Source: an uncultured Campylobacter sp.
Lineage (GTDB): Bacteria; Actinomycetota; Actinomycetes; Mycobacteriales; Mycobacteriaceae
Length of the DNA: 6,171 nucleotides
Direction of reading: 5' to 3'
NCBI GenBank assembly: GCA_943913625.1
Contig: CALTYW010000131.1
Span: forward strand, 1-6,171
Shown here: positions 1 to 5,879 of the stretch, piece after piece
Numbering within the stretch: the first letter of the stretch is position 1
How the letters are laid out: each line of letters opens with the position of its first letter
Notes under the pieces: generated by a model
What the model saw: only the letters and a program-made list of their open reading frames with translations
Told to the model about the DNA's origin: nothing
The model's database searches: none
Made by a program: the position numbers and the translations under genes

Positions 1-1764
1 GGCTTCGGCCCGGGTTCCGAGAACGTCAACGGCCAGATCGACCAGACCGACGCGTTCTACGTCATGGCTAACGCGCTCGGCCTCAATGGAGGCACTGAGG
101 GCGGCCAGAAGCCATGGGACATCAACAAGGGCAAGAAGATCCAGTCCCTCGCTACCCGCAACGAGGCTAAGTCCGGCGAGGAGCTGTGCTACCAGATCAA
201 GGCTGGCGAGGCCCCGAAGGTGGGCGACTGCGCCCAGTTCGGCACCACGGGCCAGCAGGTGGACAACTCCAAGGCCAAGAACGTGGTTGTGATGATCGCG
301 GACGGCACCGGCGACCAGGAGATCACCGCAGCCCGTAACTACCTCAAGGGTTCCACCGGCCGCTTCGAGGGCCTGGACAACCTCGACTACACCGGTTACC
401 AGACCACGTTCTCCCTGCGTAAGGAGACCGGCCTGCCGGATTACGTGACCGATTCCGCCGCTTCCGGCACCGCCTGGAACTCTGGCGTGAAGACGTACGA
501 CGGCGCAATCGGCGTGGACCTGAACGGCAACCCGGTTCCGACCATGGGTGAGCTGGCCAAGGCTGCCGGCAAAAAGATCGGCAATGTCTCCACCGCCGAG
601 ATCCAGGACGCCACCCCGGCAGCGTTCGCGGCACACGCGCTGTCGCGCGCGGACTACGCACCGTCCGGCGGCAAGGACCTCAAGCAGGCACAGGACAAGC
701 AGCTGCGCGAGAACGGCGGCCTGGGTTCCATCTCCGAGCAGATCGTGGACCTGCGCGCGGACGTCACCCTCGGCGGCGGCGCCAAGTACTTCAACACCGA
801 GGTCAAGCAGGGCGGCCAGTGGGGCGAGAACGGCAACACGTGGACCGCTGGCAAGTCTGTGCTGGACAACGCCAAGGACAACGGTTACAAGGTTGTGGAG
901 AACGCCGCCGAGCTCGACGCGCTGAAGAAGTCCGACGAGCCGGTCCTCGGCCTCTTCTCGGAGGGCAACATGCCGCGTCGCCTGGACCGTCTGGTGCCGG
1001 TGAAGGACGGTGCTAACGGTGAAGCAAACGTGTGCGCAGCTAACCCGAAGTTCACCGCCGAAACCCCGACCCTTGCCGCAATGACCACCAAGGCGCTCGA
1101 GCTGCTGCAGAACGACAAGGGCTTCCTACTCCAGGTCGAATCCGCATCCCCGGACAAGGCTGCCCACGACGCTGACCCGTGCGGCATGTTCGGTGAGGTT
1201 GGCCAGTTCGACGAGGCCATCAAGGCTGTGCAGGACTGGGCAAACAAGACCGGTGAAGAGACCCTGATCATCGCCACCGCCGACCACGCGCACGCGACCC
1301 AGATCACCTACAACGACGTCGAGACCTCAGGCCTGACCGCTAAGGTCCGCACCGCCGACGGCTCCGACATGACCATCAACTACTCCAACATGGCTGAGCT
1401 GGAGTCCTCCCGTAAGCCGGGCACCCCGGGTTACAACGAGCACACTGGTACCCAGGTCCGCATCGCGGCATCGGGCCCGGGCGCGGCGAACATCACCGGC
1501 CAGATCGACGAGACGGACATCTTCTTCGCGTCGCTGAACGCCCTCGGTGTGGAGCCGGTCAACCACGGCCTGAAGTTCGAGAACAAGATGCAGCCGGTTG
1601 AGGGCACCAAGCAGTCGGAGAAGTCCTCTGAAGGCAGCTCCGTTGACAACCCGATTCTGGTTGCAGTGCTCTCGATTGTCGGCATCATCGGCCTGCTCTC
1701 CATCATTTCACTGGTCATCCCGTTCCCGATCGACAACATTCTTGGCCCGATCGCGAAGTTCTAA
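1..1764 (+). CDS. phoA: PhoA-type alkaline phosphatase, tandem double-domain, C-terminal membrane anchor (5' partial)
   Basis: Extracytoplasmic phosphomonoesterase of the E. coli PhoA family, which releases phosphate from organic esters with two Zn and one Mg. Numbering from the Met codon at nt 64, the complete domain (about residues 72-498) keeps the whole PhoA active site: D80 in ADGTGD, nucleophile S131 in TDSAASGTAW, D182/T184 in AEIQDATPAA, R195, E359, D364, K365, H368, D407/H408 in TADHAHATQ, and H460 in EHTGTQ. C324 and C373 match the PhoA C286-C336 disulfide. The ATG at 64 is not the true start: the frame is open to base 1, and the codons before and after it read GFGPGSENVNGQIDQTD..NALGL, the C-terminal end of a preceding PhoA domain. 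A linker of about 60 residues with two Cys (C42, C56) joins the two domains. After the second domain come a Ser/Glu/Lys-rich spacer and a hydrophobic helix (about 530-554) ending in PIAKF. The family call is very secure. The N-terminus and signal peptide lie outside the window. Confidence 0.95.
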   Translation, partial: GFGPGSENVNGQIDQTDAFYVMANALGLNGGTEGGQKPWDINKGKKIQSLATRNEAKSGEELCYQIKAGEAPKVGDCAQFGTTGQQVDNSKAKNVVVMIADGTGDQEITAARNYLKGSTGRFEGLDNLDYTGYQTTFSLRKETGLPDYVTDSAASGTAWNSGVKTYDGAIGVDLNGNPVPTMGELAKAAGKKIGNVSTAEIQDATPAAFAAHALSRADYAPSGGKDLKQAQDKQLRENGGLGSISEQIVDLRADVTLGGGAKYFNTEVKQGGQWGENGNTWTAGKSVLDNAKDNGYKVVENAAELDALKKSDEPVLGLFSEGNMPRRLDRLVPVKDGANGEANVCAANPKFTAETPTLAAMTTKALELLQNDKGFLLQVESASPDKAAHDADPCGMFGEVGQFDEAIKAVQDWANKTGEETLIIATADHAHATQITYNDVETSGLTAKVRTADGSDMTINYSNMAELESSRKPGTPGYNEHTGTQVRIAASGPGAANITGQIDETDIFFASLNALGVEPVNHGLKFENKMQPVEGTKQSEKSSEGSSVDNPILVAVLSIVGIIGLLSIISLVIPFPIDNILGPIAKF

Positions 1765-1780
1765 AACTTCCGGTTGGCCG

Positions 1781-1815
1781 CGGCCCCTGGGACACCGTTC
1801 GGTGTCTAGGGGCCG
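1781..1815 (+). terminator. Hairpin terminator after the phosphatase gene
   Basis: Seventeen nt after the stop codon lies an inverted repeat: CGGCCCCT (1781-1788), GG, GACACC (1791-1796), loop GTTC, GGTGTC (1801-1806), T, AGGGGCCG (1808-1815). The two stem segments of 8 and 6 bp are separated by a small GG/T asymmetry. The following TTCCCCATTT is only weakly T-rich, so it is a terminator-like hairpin rather than a textbook intrinsic terminator. Confidence 0.65.
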
Positions 1816-1828
1816 TTCCCCATTTCCG

Positions 1829-1861
1829 GCACTTTTAGTGCTCTGACCACCTGAAAAGTGC
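1829..1861. repeat. 8-bp inverted repeat upstream of the CAP-protein gene
   Basis: GCACTTTT (1829-1836) and AAAAGTGC (1854-1861) are perfect inverted repeats around a 17-nt loop, ending 73 nt before the CAP-gene start. It could be an operator half-site pair or an RNA hairpin, or part of the transcript end of the phosphatase gene. I could not place a convincing -10/-35 pair for the CAP gene nearby. Confidence 0.35.
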
Positions 1862-1922
1862 ATGAGTTTCGGGGCGGCAGCACGCGTGACGTTTTACGCT
1901 TGAGGTATCCCGTTGCCTCTCC

Positions 1923-1928
1923 GAAGGA
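1923..1928 (+). promoter_or_regulatory. Ribosome binding site of the CAP-protein gene
   Basis: GAAGGA sits 6 nt before the ATG at 1935. It supports that start, which also gives a signal peptide directly at the N-terminus. Confidence 0.7.
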
Positions 1929-1934
1929 TTTCTC

Positions 1935-3806
1935 ATGCACCGCACTCGTGTCGTAGCCGCTGCCCTCACGTTGGCGCTGCCGCTCACCACCGCCCAGATC
2001 GTCGAAGCGCCGGTGGCGCAGGCGCAAAGCTCCAGAACAAAGACCATCACCGAAGTCGATACCGACGCATACAACGCGGCGGTTGCGCAGTGGACACCTA
2101 CACGGGATTCAGCGCAGGCGGTTTTGGAGACCGCTCGGGCAACCAAGGCCGCGGCCGATCTTGCGGTTGCTGGAAAGCAAGAGGCGCTCGAAGCAGCACA
2201 GCAGTCCGCGGCTGAGGCGAAGCGATTGCGAGACGATGCTGCCGCCGAACTCGAGTTGCTGAATGTGGAGGCACGCGAACGCGACGCAGATGCTGCCGTT
2301 ACCCGTCTGAACAATGCCGAGGCCGAGCTCGTTGAAGCCAAAACTGCTGCCGCTGAAGCCGAGTCTGCTTACTCCGAGGCCGACGCGGCCGTCGAGGATC
2401 TCAAGCTCCAGGCTGAAGAGGAGCAACTGACGATCAATGATCTAGAACAGCGCATCGGAGGAGCCGATGCCAATATCGCGGCTGAGGTATCTAAGCAGGC
2501 AGATCTGAAGCAACGCGAACGCACTGGTGCGGATTTCACCCTCACAGACTGGGAGCGACTCACTGGTCAAGCGATCGCTGAGATCATCAACGATTACCGG
2601 GTCGCCAACGGACTACACCCGCTGGTCACACACGAGGTGTACATCAATCGGGCAACGCAGTGGTCCGACCGTATGGTCGCAGATATTCCGGTGCTCGGGG
2701 AATGGGAGAGCAAGCAAAAACCAGGGGCCTTCCGGCACTCTACGTCCGAGGAATTCGGCTGGTCGGCGGAAAATATTCTTTATAATCACGTAAAGGTGCC
2801 GCTTGAAGGAGCCACCCGCGACCACTGGAAAGTGGTTCCGGAGAAGATGTTCGAGCAATGGCGCAACTCGCCCGGACACAACAGAAACATGTTGAACCCG
2901 ACAATGACTGGCATTGGGCTTGGCATCGAGACTCGACCGAACGGTCAAGCTTGGGCGACCACGATGTTCTTCCGCGACGACCGGAAGTTCGACTTCTTTA
3001 CTTTGCCTGCGGATGAAGCTACTCAGGCAGCGAAGCGCAGCGGCAAACCCTTCTACGTCCCATCAGGGGCGCTGACGGTTATGCAGGCGCCCATTGTTGC
3101 CGTCCCGTCCACGGACACAAAGGGTCACGTTATCGATTTCTCCCAGTACGACCGCGCGGCTGTGGACAAGAGCCCGGGCAAGGAACATGGAATGGACCCC
3201 GTAATTAACGTGCCCGATTACACCGCATTACTTTCCCAGTCCCGTGCAGAACAGGCGAGGGAAGAAGGAATCCGGGACGGTCTCAACGAGAAACTAGTTG
3301 CGGCAAGAACTCGGTTGGATGAGATCGATGAGAGTTATGAAGTAGCCGTCGCAAAGCTCAATGCCTCGATTGAACGTCGCACTGAAACGACGCGCGAACG
3401 AGAGCGTGCGCAGAAAGCTCACGTCGAAGCAGAGGCAAATGCAGAAAAGACTTCGGCGGCGCTGGAGCGAGCGAAGACGACTCCCAAGGAACCGTTTGAA
3501 CAGGCGCTGGTGAACGCGGAGAATGCGCTCACTCAGGCTGAGTCAGCCACCGCAAAGGCTATCGGAGAGCTCGACACTGCGAAGGAAGAAGCAGCGCGTG
3601 CGGTGGCTGATGTCGCAGCGGCCGAGCGCTCACTGGCTGATGTCCAAACGAAACGCCCAGTGGAGCAGAACTACACCACGGAGCGGGAGGTCGAGGACGA
3701 AGACTCCAGCGCCGGCACCGTCATCGCCATCATCGTCGCGATCCTCGCCGTCGTCGGCATCGCGGTGGCGGCGCTTCCGCAGCTCGGGATTCAGTTGCCG
3801 TTCTAG
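1935..3806 (+). CDS. Secreted CAP/SCP-domain protein with two coiled-coil stalks and C-terminal membrane anchor
   Basis: 623 aa. Order of parts: signal peptide (basic MHRTR, hydrophobic VVAAALTLALPL, likely cleavage after AQA at 30); Ala/Glu-rich coiled coil (about 44-195); CAP domain (about 208-350); linker (350-425); second coiled coil (about 430-575); acidic EREVEDED; hydrophobic helix (about 594-613); tail LPQLGIQLPF. The CAP domain shows the usual signatures: NDYRVANGLHPL, FRHS (H268), SAEN (E279), MFEQW (E307), SPGHNRNML (H315) and GIGLGI. The His/Glu set of the canonical CAP cavity therefore looks present. The CAP family is widespread, and bacterial members are mostly uncharacterised; no enzymatic role can be assigned here. 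The long coiled coils on both sides suggest the domain is held away from the membrane or in an oligomer. Codon use is looser and more AT-rich than in the phosphatase (for example around 2770-2800), suggesting lower expression or a different history. It ends 4 nt from the convergent gene. Confidence 0.9.
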   Translation: MHRTRVVAAALTLALPLTTAQIVEAPVAQAQSSRTKTITEVDTDAYNAAVAQWTPTRDSAQAVLETARATKAAADLAVAGKQEALEAAQQSAAEAKRLRDDAAAELELLNVEARERDADAAVTRLNNAEAELVEAKTAAAEAESAYSEADAAVEDLKLQAEEEQLTINDLEQRIGGADANIAAEVSKQADLKQRERTGADFTLTDWERLTGQAIAEIINDYRVANGLHPLVTHEVYINRATQWSDRMVADIPVLGEWESKQKPGAFRHSTSEEFGWSAENILYNHVKVPLEGATRDHWKVVPEKMFEQWRNSPGHNRNMLNPTMTGIGLGIETRPNGQAWATTMFFRDDRKFDFFTLPADEATQAAKRSGKPFYVPSGALTVMQAPIVAVPSTDTKGHVIDFSQYDRAAVDKSPGKEHGMDPVINVPDYTALLSQSRAEQAREEGIRDGLNEKLVAARTRLDEIDESYEVAVAKLNASIERRTETTRERERAQKAHVEAEANAEKTSAALERAKTTPKEPFEQALVNAENALTQAESATAKAIGELDTAKEEAARAVADVAAAERSLADVQTKRPVEQNYTTEREVEDEDSSAGTVIAIIVAILAVVGIAVAALPQLGIQLPF

Positions 3807-3825
3807 ATGTTTAGCGCGGCAGCTG
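3792..3825. repeat. Inverted repeat spanning both convergent stop codons
   Basis: CAGTTGCCG (3792-3800) pairs with CGGCAGCTG (3817-3825), with one T-G wobble and a 16-nt loop that contains both stop codons. Each arm encodes the Gln-Leu-Pro of one of the two convergent proteins (QLPF and QLPR), so the symmetry comes at least partly from coding the same tail motif on opposite strands. It might also slow transcription in both directions, but no T-tract follows on either side. Confidence 0.5.
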
Positions 3826-4638
3826 CACCGGCAGCTTCACGCCCAGCTGGTCCAGCACGGTCACGATGCCCGCGATCGCCAGGAGCACGCCCACGATCGT
3901 GCCGATGATCGCGCCGGCGTCGCTGTCCGGATTCACAGACCCGAGAATCCTGGCCGCGACGTCCGCCTTCGGGTACTCAACGGCTTTCTGTTCGCCCTTG
4001 CCGCACGCGATTTGAGACTCGCGGTCCGCGTTGAACAGCGCGTTCATCCGCTTCTCGTAGCTGCCGGTCGGCGTGTTCTCCCACACGCGCGTCAACTGGG
4101 CCTCAAGGTCAGACCCCAGCTCGGCGCCAAAGAACCCGTACGCATACGGCTCCTTCGCCGGGTGCGGGTAGTTGCCCTGCGTGCGCGCCCAGTTGGGCTT
4201 CGGGGCTTTGCTTCTCGACGCCTCACTGCCCCTCATAAAGTACGCATTCATGTACTTGGAAATGAGGTCGTCCGTGAACCCCATCTCCTTCAACGCGGCG
4301 CGGTCTGTGTCGGAGATGGTGAGCTCCGCGGCCGGGCCGGTCGGCGGGGCGAGGGGATCCACGCCGGCCAGCATGCGTTGACCGATCGGCTTCGCGTTAG
4401 GAAAGACCTGCTCAATGGTGGTGATGGTGTCCTCGGCGCCGTTTCCGATCTTGCGAGCGTCGGCGGCGAGCTTCTCCTGGAACGCGCGCTCCTCGAGTGA
4501 GAACGTGATGTTGCAGTAACCGTCGTTGCCCCGCGGGCCGACGGTCGCCGCCTGCGCCGGCGCCGCCATAGCCCCGGTAGCAATTGCTGCGGCTGCGACG
4601 CCTGCGACGATTCGGCGGGTGGTTCGTTGTGCGTTCAT
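3811..4638 (-). CDS. Secreted protein of unrecognised family, C-terminal membrane anchor (paralogue of upstream gene)
   Basis: 275 aa, start at 4638 behind a GGAGGG 6 nt away. The N-terminus MNAQRTTRR plus an Ala-rich hydrophobic stretch is a clear signal peptide, with likely cleavage after AQA at 30. The mature part has only two Cys (C42, C212), which could form a disulfide. It carries LTRVWENTPTG (W186, TPTG 189-192) exactly 26 residues (Trp to Cys) before the second Cys, and a hydrophobic helix (about 243-262) ending in DQLGVKLPVQLPR. I do not recognise the family. The gene upstream encodes a shorter protein with the same plan: Cys near the mature N-terminus, SL..E..AF, V[FY]P, EP, LT..W..TPTG, Cys, a Lys/Pro stretch, then the helix. 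This copy has roughly 25 more residues between the V[FY]P and EP positions. It is probably translated from the same transcript, 63 nt downstream of that gene. Function unknown; envelope location inferred. Confidence 0.88.
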   Translation of the reverse strand: MNAQRTTRRIVAGVAAAAIATGAMAAPAQAATVGPRGNDGYCNITFSLEERAFQEKLAADARKIGNGAEDTITTIEQVFPNAKPIGQRMLAGVDPLAPPTGPAAELTISDTDRAALKEMGFTDDLISKYMNAYFMRGSEASRSKAPKPNWARTQGNYPHPAKEPYAYGFFGAELGSDLEAQLTRVWENTPTGSYEKRMNALFNADRESQIACGKGEQKAVEYPKADVAARILGSVNPDSDAGAIIGTIVGVLLAIAGIVTVLDQLGVKLPVQLPR

Positions 4639-4644
4639 GGGTGT

Positions 4645-4650
4645 CCCTCC
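4645..4650 (-). promoter_or_regulatory. Ribosome binding site of the 275-aa protein gene
   Basis: Read on the minus strand, GGAGGG lies 6 nt before the ATG at 4638. This is a strong Shine-Dalgarno that fixes the start in front of the signal peptide. It gives the second gene of the pair its own initiation site within the 63-nt intergenic gap. Confidence 0.75.
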
Positions 4651-4701
4651 GTTGAAGGTGTGGCTTTTACACGTGCTACATCGGGATTGGGCCGCGAAGG
4701 G

Positions 4702-5346
4702 TTACAGTTTGGGCAACATCGGCAGCGCCGCGATGATCCCGACGACCACGAGCACCGCCGCGATCACCCCACCAACGATGGCGGCGATGTTCGGTTCGGG
4801 GCTGGTTTTGGGGAAGTCGACCTTGCCCGCCTTGCCGCTTGCACACAGCTCCGCCGCTTTCGCGTTCGCCTTGTCGAATTCGTGCTGCGCCTTCGCGTGC
4901 TTGCCGGTCGGGGTCTCCAGCCAGGCGTCGGTGAGCTCGGCTCGCAGTTTCTCGTCCAGGCCTTCGACGGGGAACATCGGCTCCTTCGTCGGCTTCGCCT
5001 CGGCCTTCAGCTTCGACGTCTCGATGTCCTCCAGCGTCACGTCCGTGGTCGGTTCGGTCGTGGAGAGGGTCTTTTGGGCGGCCAGGTAGGCGCCGATAAG
5101 CGGTGCCGGCATCCCTTCCTTCCCACGCGGGTAGACGGCATCTACGGCGGCGATGAGGTCGCGCGCGGTTTCGTGGTCCTGGAGGAGCTTGGACTCGTCG
5201 AAGAGCATGCGGGCGAACGCGGTTTCCTCCCTGGTCAGCGACACAGCACATTGCCTATCGACGGTTGCCGCCCCCGCCTCCACACCCATCACACCGATGG
5301 TCAGGGCTGCGGTGACAATGGCGGCGGGGATGCGGGTTCTGGACAT
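4702..5346 (-). CDS. Secreted protein of unrecognised family, C-terminal membrane anchor (first gene of paralogous pair)
   Basis: 214 aa from the ATG at 5346. An in-frame ATG exists 33 nt upstream (5379), but the 5346 start has AAGGAGG 4 nt away and places the signal peptide at the N-terminus: MSRTRIP, then a hydrophobic run, then likely cleavage after AGA at 26. The mature protein has two Cys (C33, C168), a charged Lys/Glu/Ala-rich middle, LTDAWLETPTG (W142, TPTG 145-148) with Trp 26 residues before the second Cys, and a helix (about 187-207) followed by LPMLPKL. It shares the same plan and several short motifs with the 275-aa protein of the following gene; both mature N-termini begin near AATV. 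Family not recognised, so no function is offered. It is probably the first gene of a two-gene operon on the minus strand. The promoter should lie in 5360-5450, but no convincing -10/-35 pair was found. Confidence 0.88.
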   Translation of the reverse strand: MSRTRIPAAIVTAALTIGVMGVEAGAATVDRQCAVSLTREETAFARMLFDESKLLQDHETARDLIAAVDAVYPRGKEGMPAPLIGAYLAAQKTLSTTEPTTDVTLEDIETSKLKAEAKPTKEPMFPVEGLDEKLRAELTDAWLETPTGKHAKAQHEFDKANAKAAELCASGKAGKVDFPKTSPEPNIAAIVGGVIAAVLVVVGIIAALPMLPKL

Positions 5347-5350
5347 TGTT

Positions 5351-5357
5351 CCTCCTT
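5351..5357 (-). promoter_or_regulatory. Ribosome binding site that decides the start of the 214-aa protein gene
   Basis: On the minus strand AAGGAGG is followed by AACA and the ATG at 5346. It lies inside the longer open frame that begins at 5379, so it argues for the shorter product with the signal peptide at its N-terminus. Confidence 0.75.
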
Positions 5358-5375
5358 GGGGACGGTGGTGTGGTT

Positions 5376-5421
5376 CCACGTTTAGTGTCCGCGAGGGAGT
5401 GTTGCGAGGGCGTTAACGTGG
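5376..5421. repeat. Inverted repeat CCACGTT/AACGTGG with internal GCGAGGG direct repeat
   Basis: CCACGTT (5376-5382) and AACGTGG (5415-5421) are perfect inverted 7-mers, 32 nt apart. Between them GCGAGGG occurs twice (5391-5397 and 5404-5410), 13 nt apart. The cluster lies 30-75 nt upstream of the 214-aa gene start, where its promoter should be, so operator sites are possible. The short lengths in GC-rich DNA keep confidence low. Confidence 0.3.
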
Positions 5422-5480
5422 TGGGTCGGCTGCTCCTGAGCTTCGGTTGCCTAGTCGCCACGCGCCCACGCTCGGAGAAT

Positions 5481-5541
5481 CCAGCAGGTTACTTCCAGCA
5501 GATCGGCGTAAAACGGTGATCTGCTGGGTTCTACCTGCTGG
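5481..5541. repeat. Large palindrome with four CCAGCAG copies
   Basis: The 24-nt left arm (5481-5504) and right arm (5518-5541) pair over 9 outer and 10 inner positions, separated by a 5x5 mismatch, around a 13-nt centre (5505-5517, ggcgtaaaacggt). Each arm carries the heptamer CCAGCAG (or its complement CTGCTGG) twice at a 14-nt period: 5481-5487 and 5495-5501, then 5521-5527 and 5535-5541. A smaller hairpin, CTCGGG-GGG-CCCGAG (5545-5559), follows. No T-tract follows on either strand, so it is not an ordinary terminator. The rest of the gene-free stretch 5380-5577 shows no supportable gene. Confidence 0.7.
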
Positions 5542-5577
5542 AAACTCGGGGGGCCCGAGGCCGGAGTCGTGGAAATG

Positions 5578-5608
5578 AAAAATCCTCCAGGTGGTGTCCC
5601 TGGAGGAT
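5578..5608 (-). terminator. Intrinsic terminator of the tRNA-Pro gene
   Basis: A perfect 10-bp stem, ATCCTCCAGG (5582-5591) with CCTGGAGGAT (5599-5608) and a 7-nt loop, starts 2 nt after the tRNA CCA end when read on the minus strand. It is followed by TTTTCATTTCC; together with the last stem base this gives five T. Its position and T-run make it a good Rho-independent terminator for the tRNA transcript. Confidence 0.85.
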
Positions 5609-5610
5609 GG

Positions 5611-5687
<77 letters not shown>

Positions 5688-5722
5688 GTTGTGCTGCGGA
5701 TTTGCTCCGCGGTACTCGAAAT

Positions 5723-5751
5723 ACAATACCCCTGCGCCGTGGCCGCTCCAA
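5723..5751 (-). promoter_or_regulatory. Promoter of the tRNA-Pro gene
   Basis: On the minus strand, TTGGAG (5746-5751) and TATTGT (5723-5728) are separated by exactly 17 nt. This is a good match to a housekeeping-sigma promoter, about 35 nt before the mature tRNA 5' end. The leader contains a small hairpin, GCGGA-TTTGC-TCCGC (5696-5710). Confidence 0.6.
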
Positions 5752-5789
5752 AACGGCAGGTCAATGTGGTTGGCGTAGCTATGAATCTG

Positions 5790-5816
5790 CCCCCTGCACC
5801 GTGGTGGTGTAGGGGG
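5790..5816. terminator. GC-rich hairpin, distal of two after the right-edge gene
   Basis: CCCCCTGCACC (5790-5800) pairs with GGTGTAGGGGG (5806-5816) around loop GTGGT. All 11 positions pair, with one G-T wobble when read on the plus strand (an A-C mismatch on the minus). No T-run follows on either strand. It is probably a transcription end or insulator between the right-edge gene and the tRNA promoter, but this is not certain. Confidence 0.5.
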
Positions 5817-5848
5817 CTCTCCCTTCCCAAGGAGGTCTTTTGTTGTCA

Positions 5849-5870
5849 CCCCGGGCCGTGGTGGCTGGGG
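5849..5870. terminator. GC-rich hairpin, proximal of two after the right-edge gene
   Basis: CCCC (5849-5852), GG, GCC (5855-5857), loop GTGGT, GGC (5863-5865), T, GGGG (5867-5870). It lies 10 nt after the stop codon of the minus-strand gene, with the same loop and closing pairs as the hairpin at 5790-5816. There is no T-tract, so terminator function is inferred from position and structure only. Confidence 0.4.
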
Positions 5871-5879
5871 GAAGTCTTG

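Noticed and set aside
885..1307. Minus-strand frames inside the phosphatase gene
   Set aside because: They lie over conserved catalytic codons of PhoA and show low-complexity shadow composition.
3774..3788. LPQLG in the CAP protein tail as a sortase LPXTG-like signal
   Set aside because: It lies after the hydrophobic helix, not before it, lacks the Thr, and has no following basic tail, so the sortase arrangement is absent.
4240..4300. LKEMGFTDDLISKYM in the 275-aa protein as a UBA-like motif
   Set aside because: Only the short MGF helix pattern matches. The protein is secreted and bacterial, and the paralogue lacks it; chance resemblance.
3523..4500. Long plus-strand frame (325 codons) across the end of the CAP gene and antisense to the 275-aa gene
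   Set aside because: Its Arg/Ser-rich composition comes from reading GC-rich genes out of frame. Both overlapped genes have signal peptides, ribosome binding sites and motifs.
4627..5385. Long plus-strand frame (252 codons) antisense to the 214-aa gene
   Set aside because: Arg/Gly-rich shadow with no domain or ribosome binding site; the opposite-strand gene is well supported.
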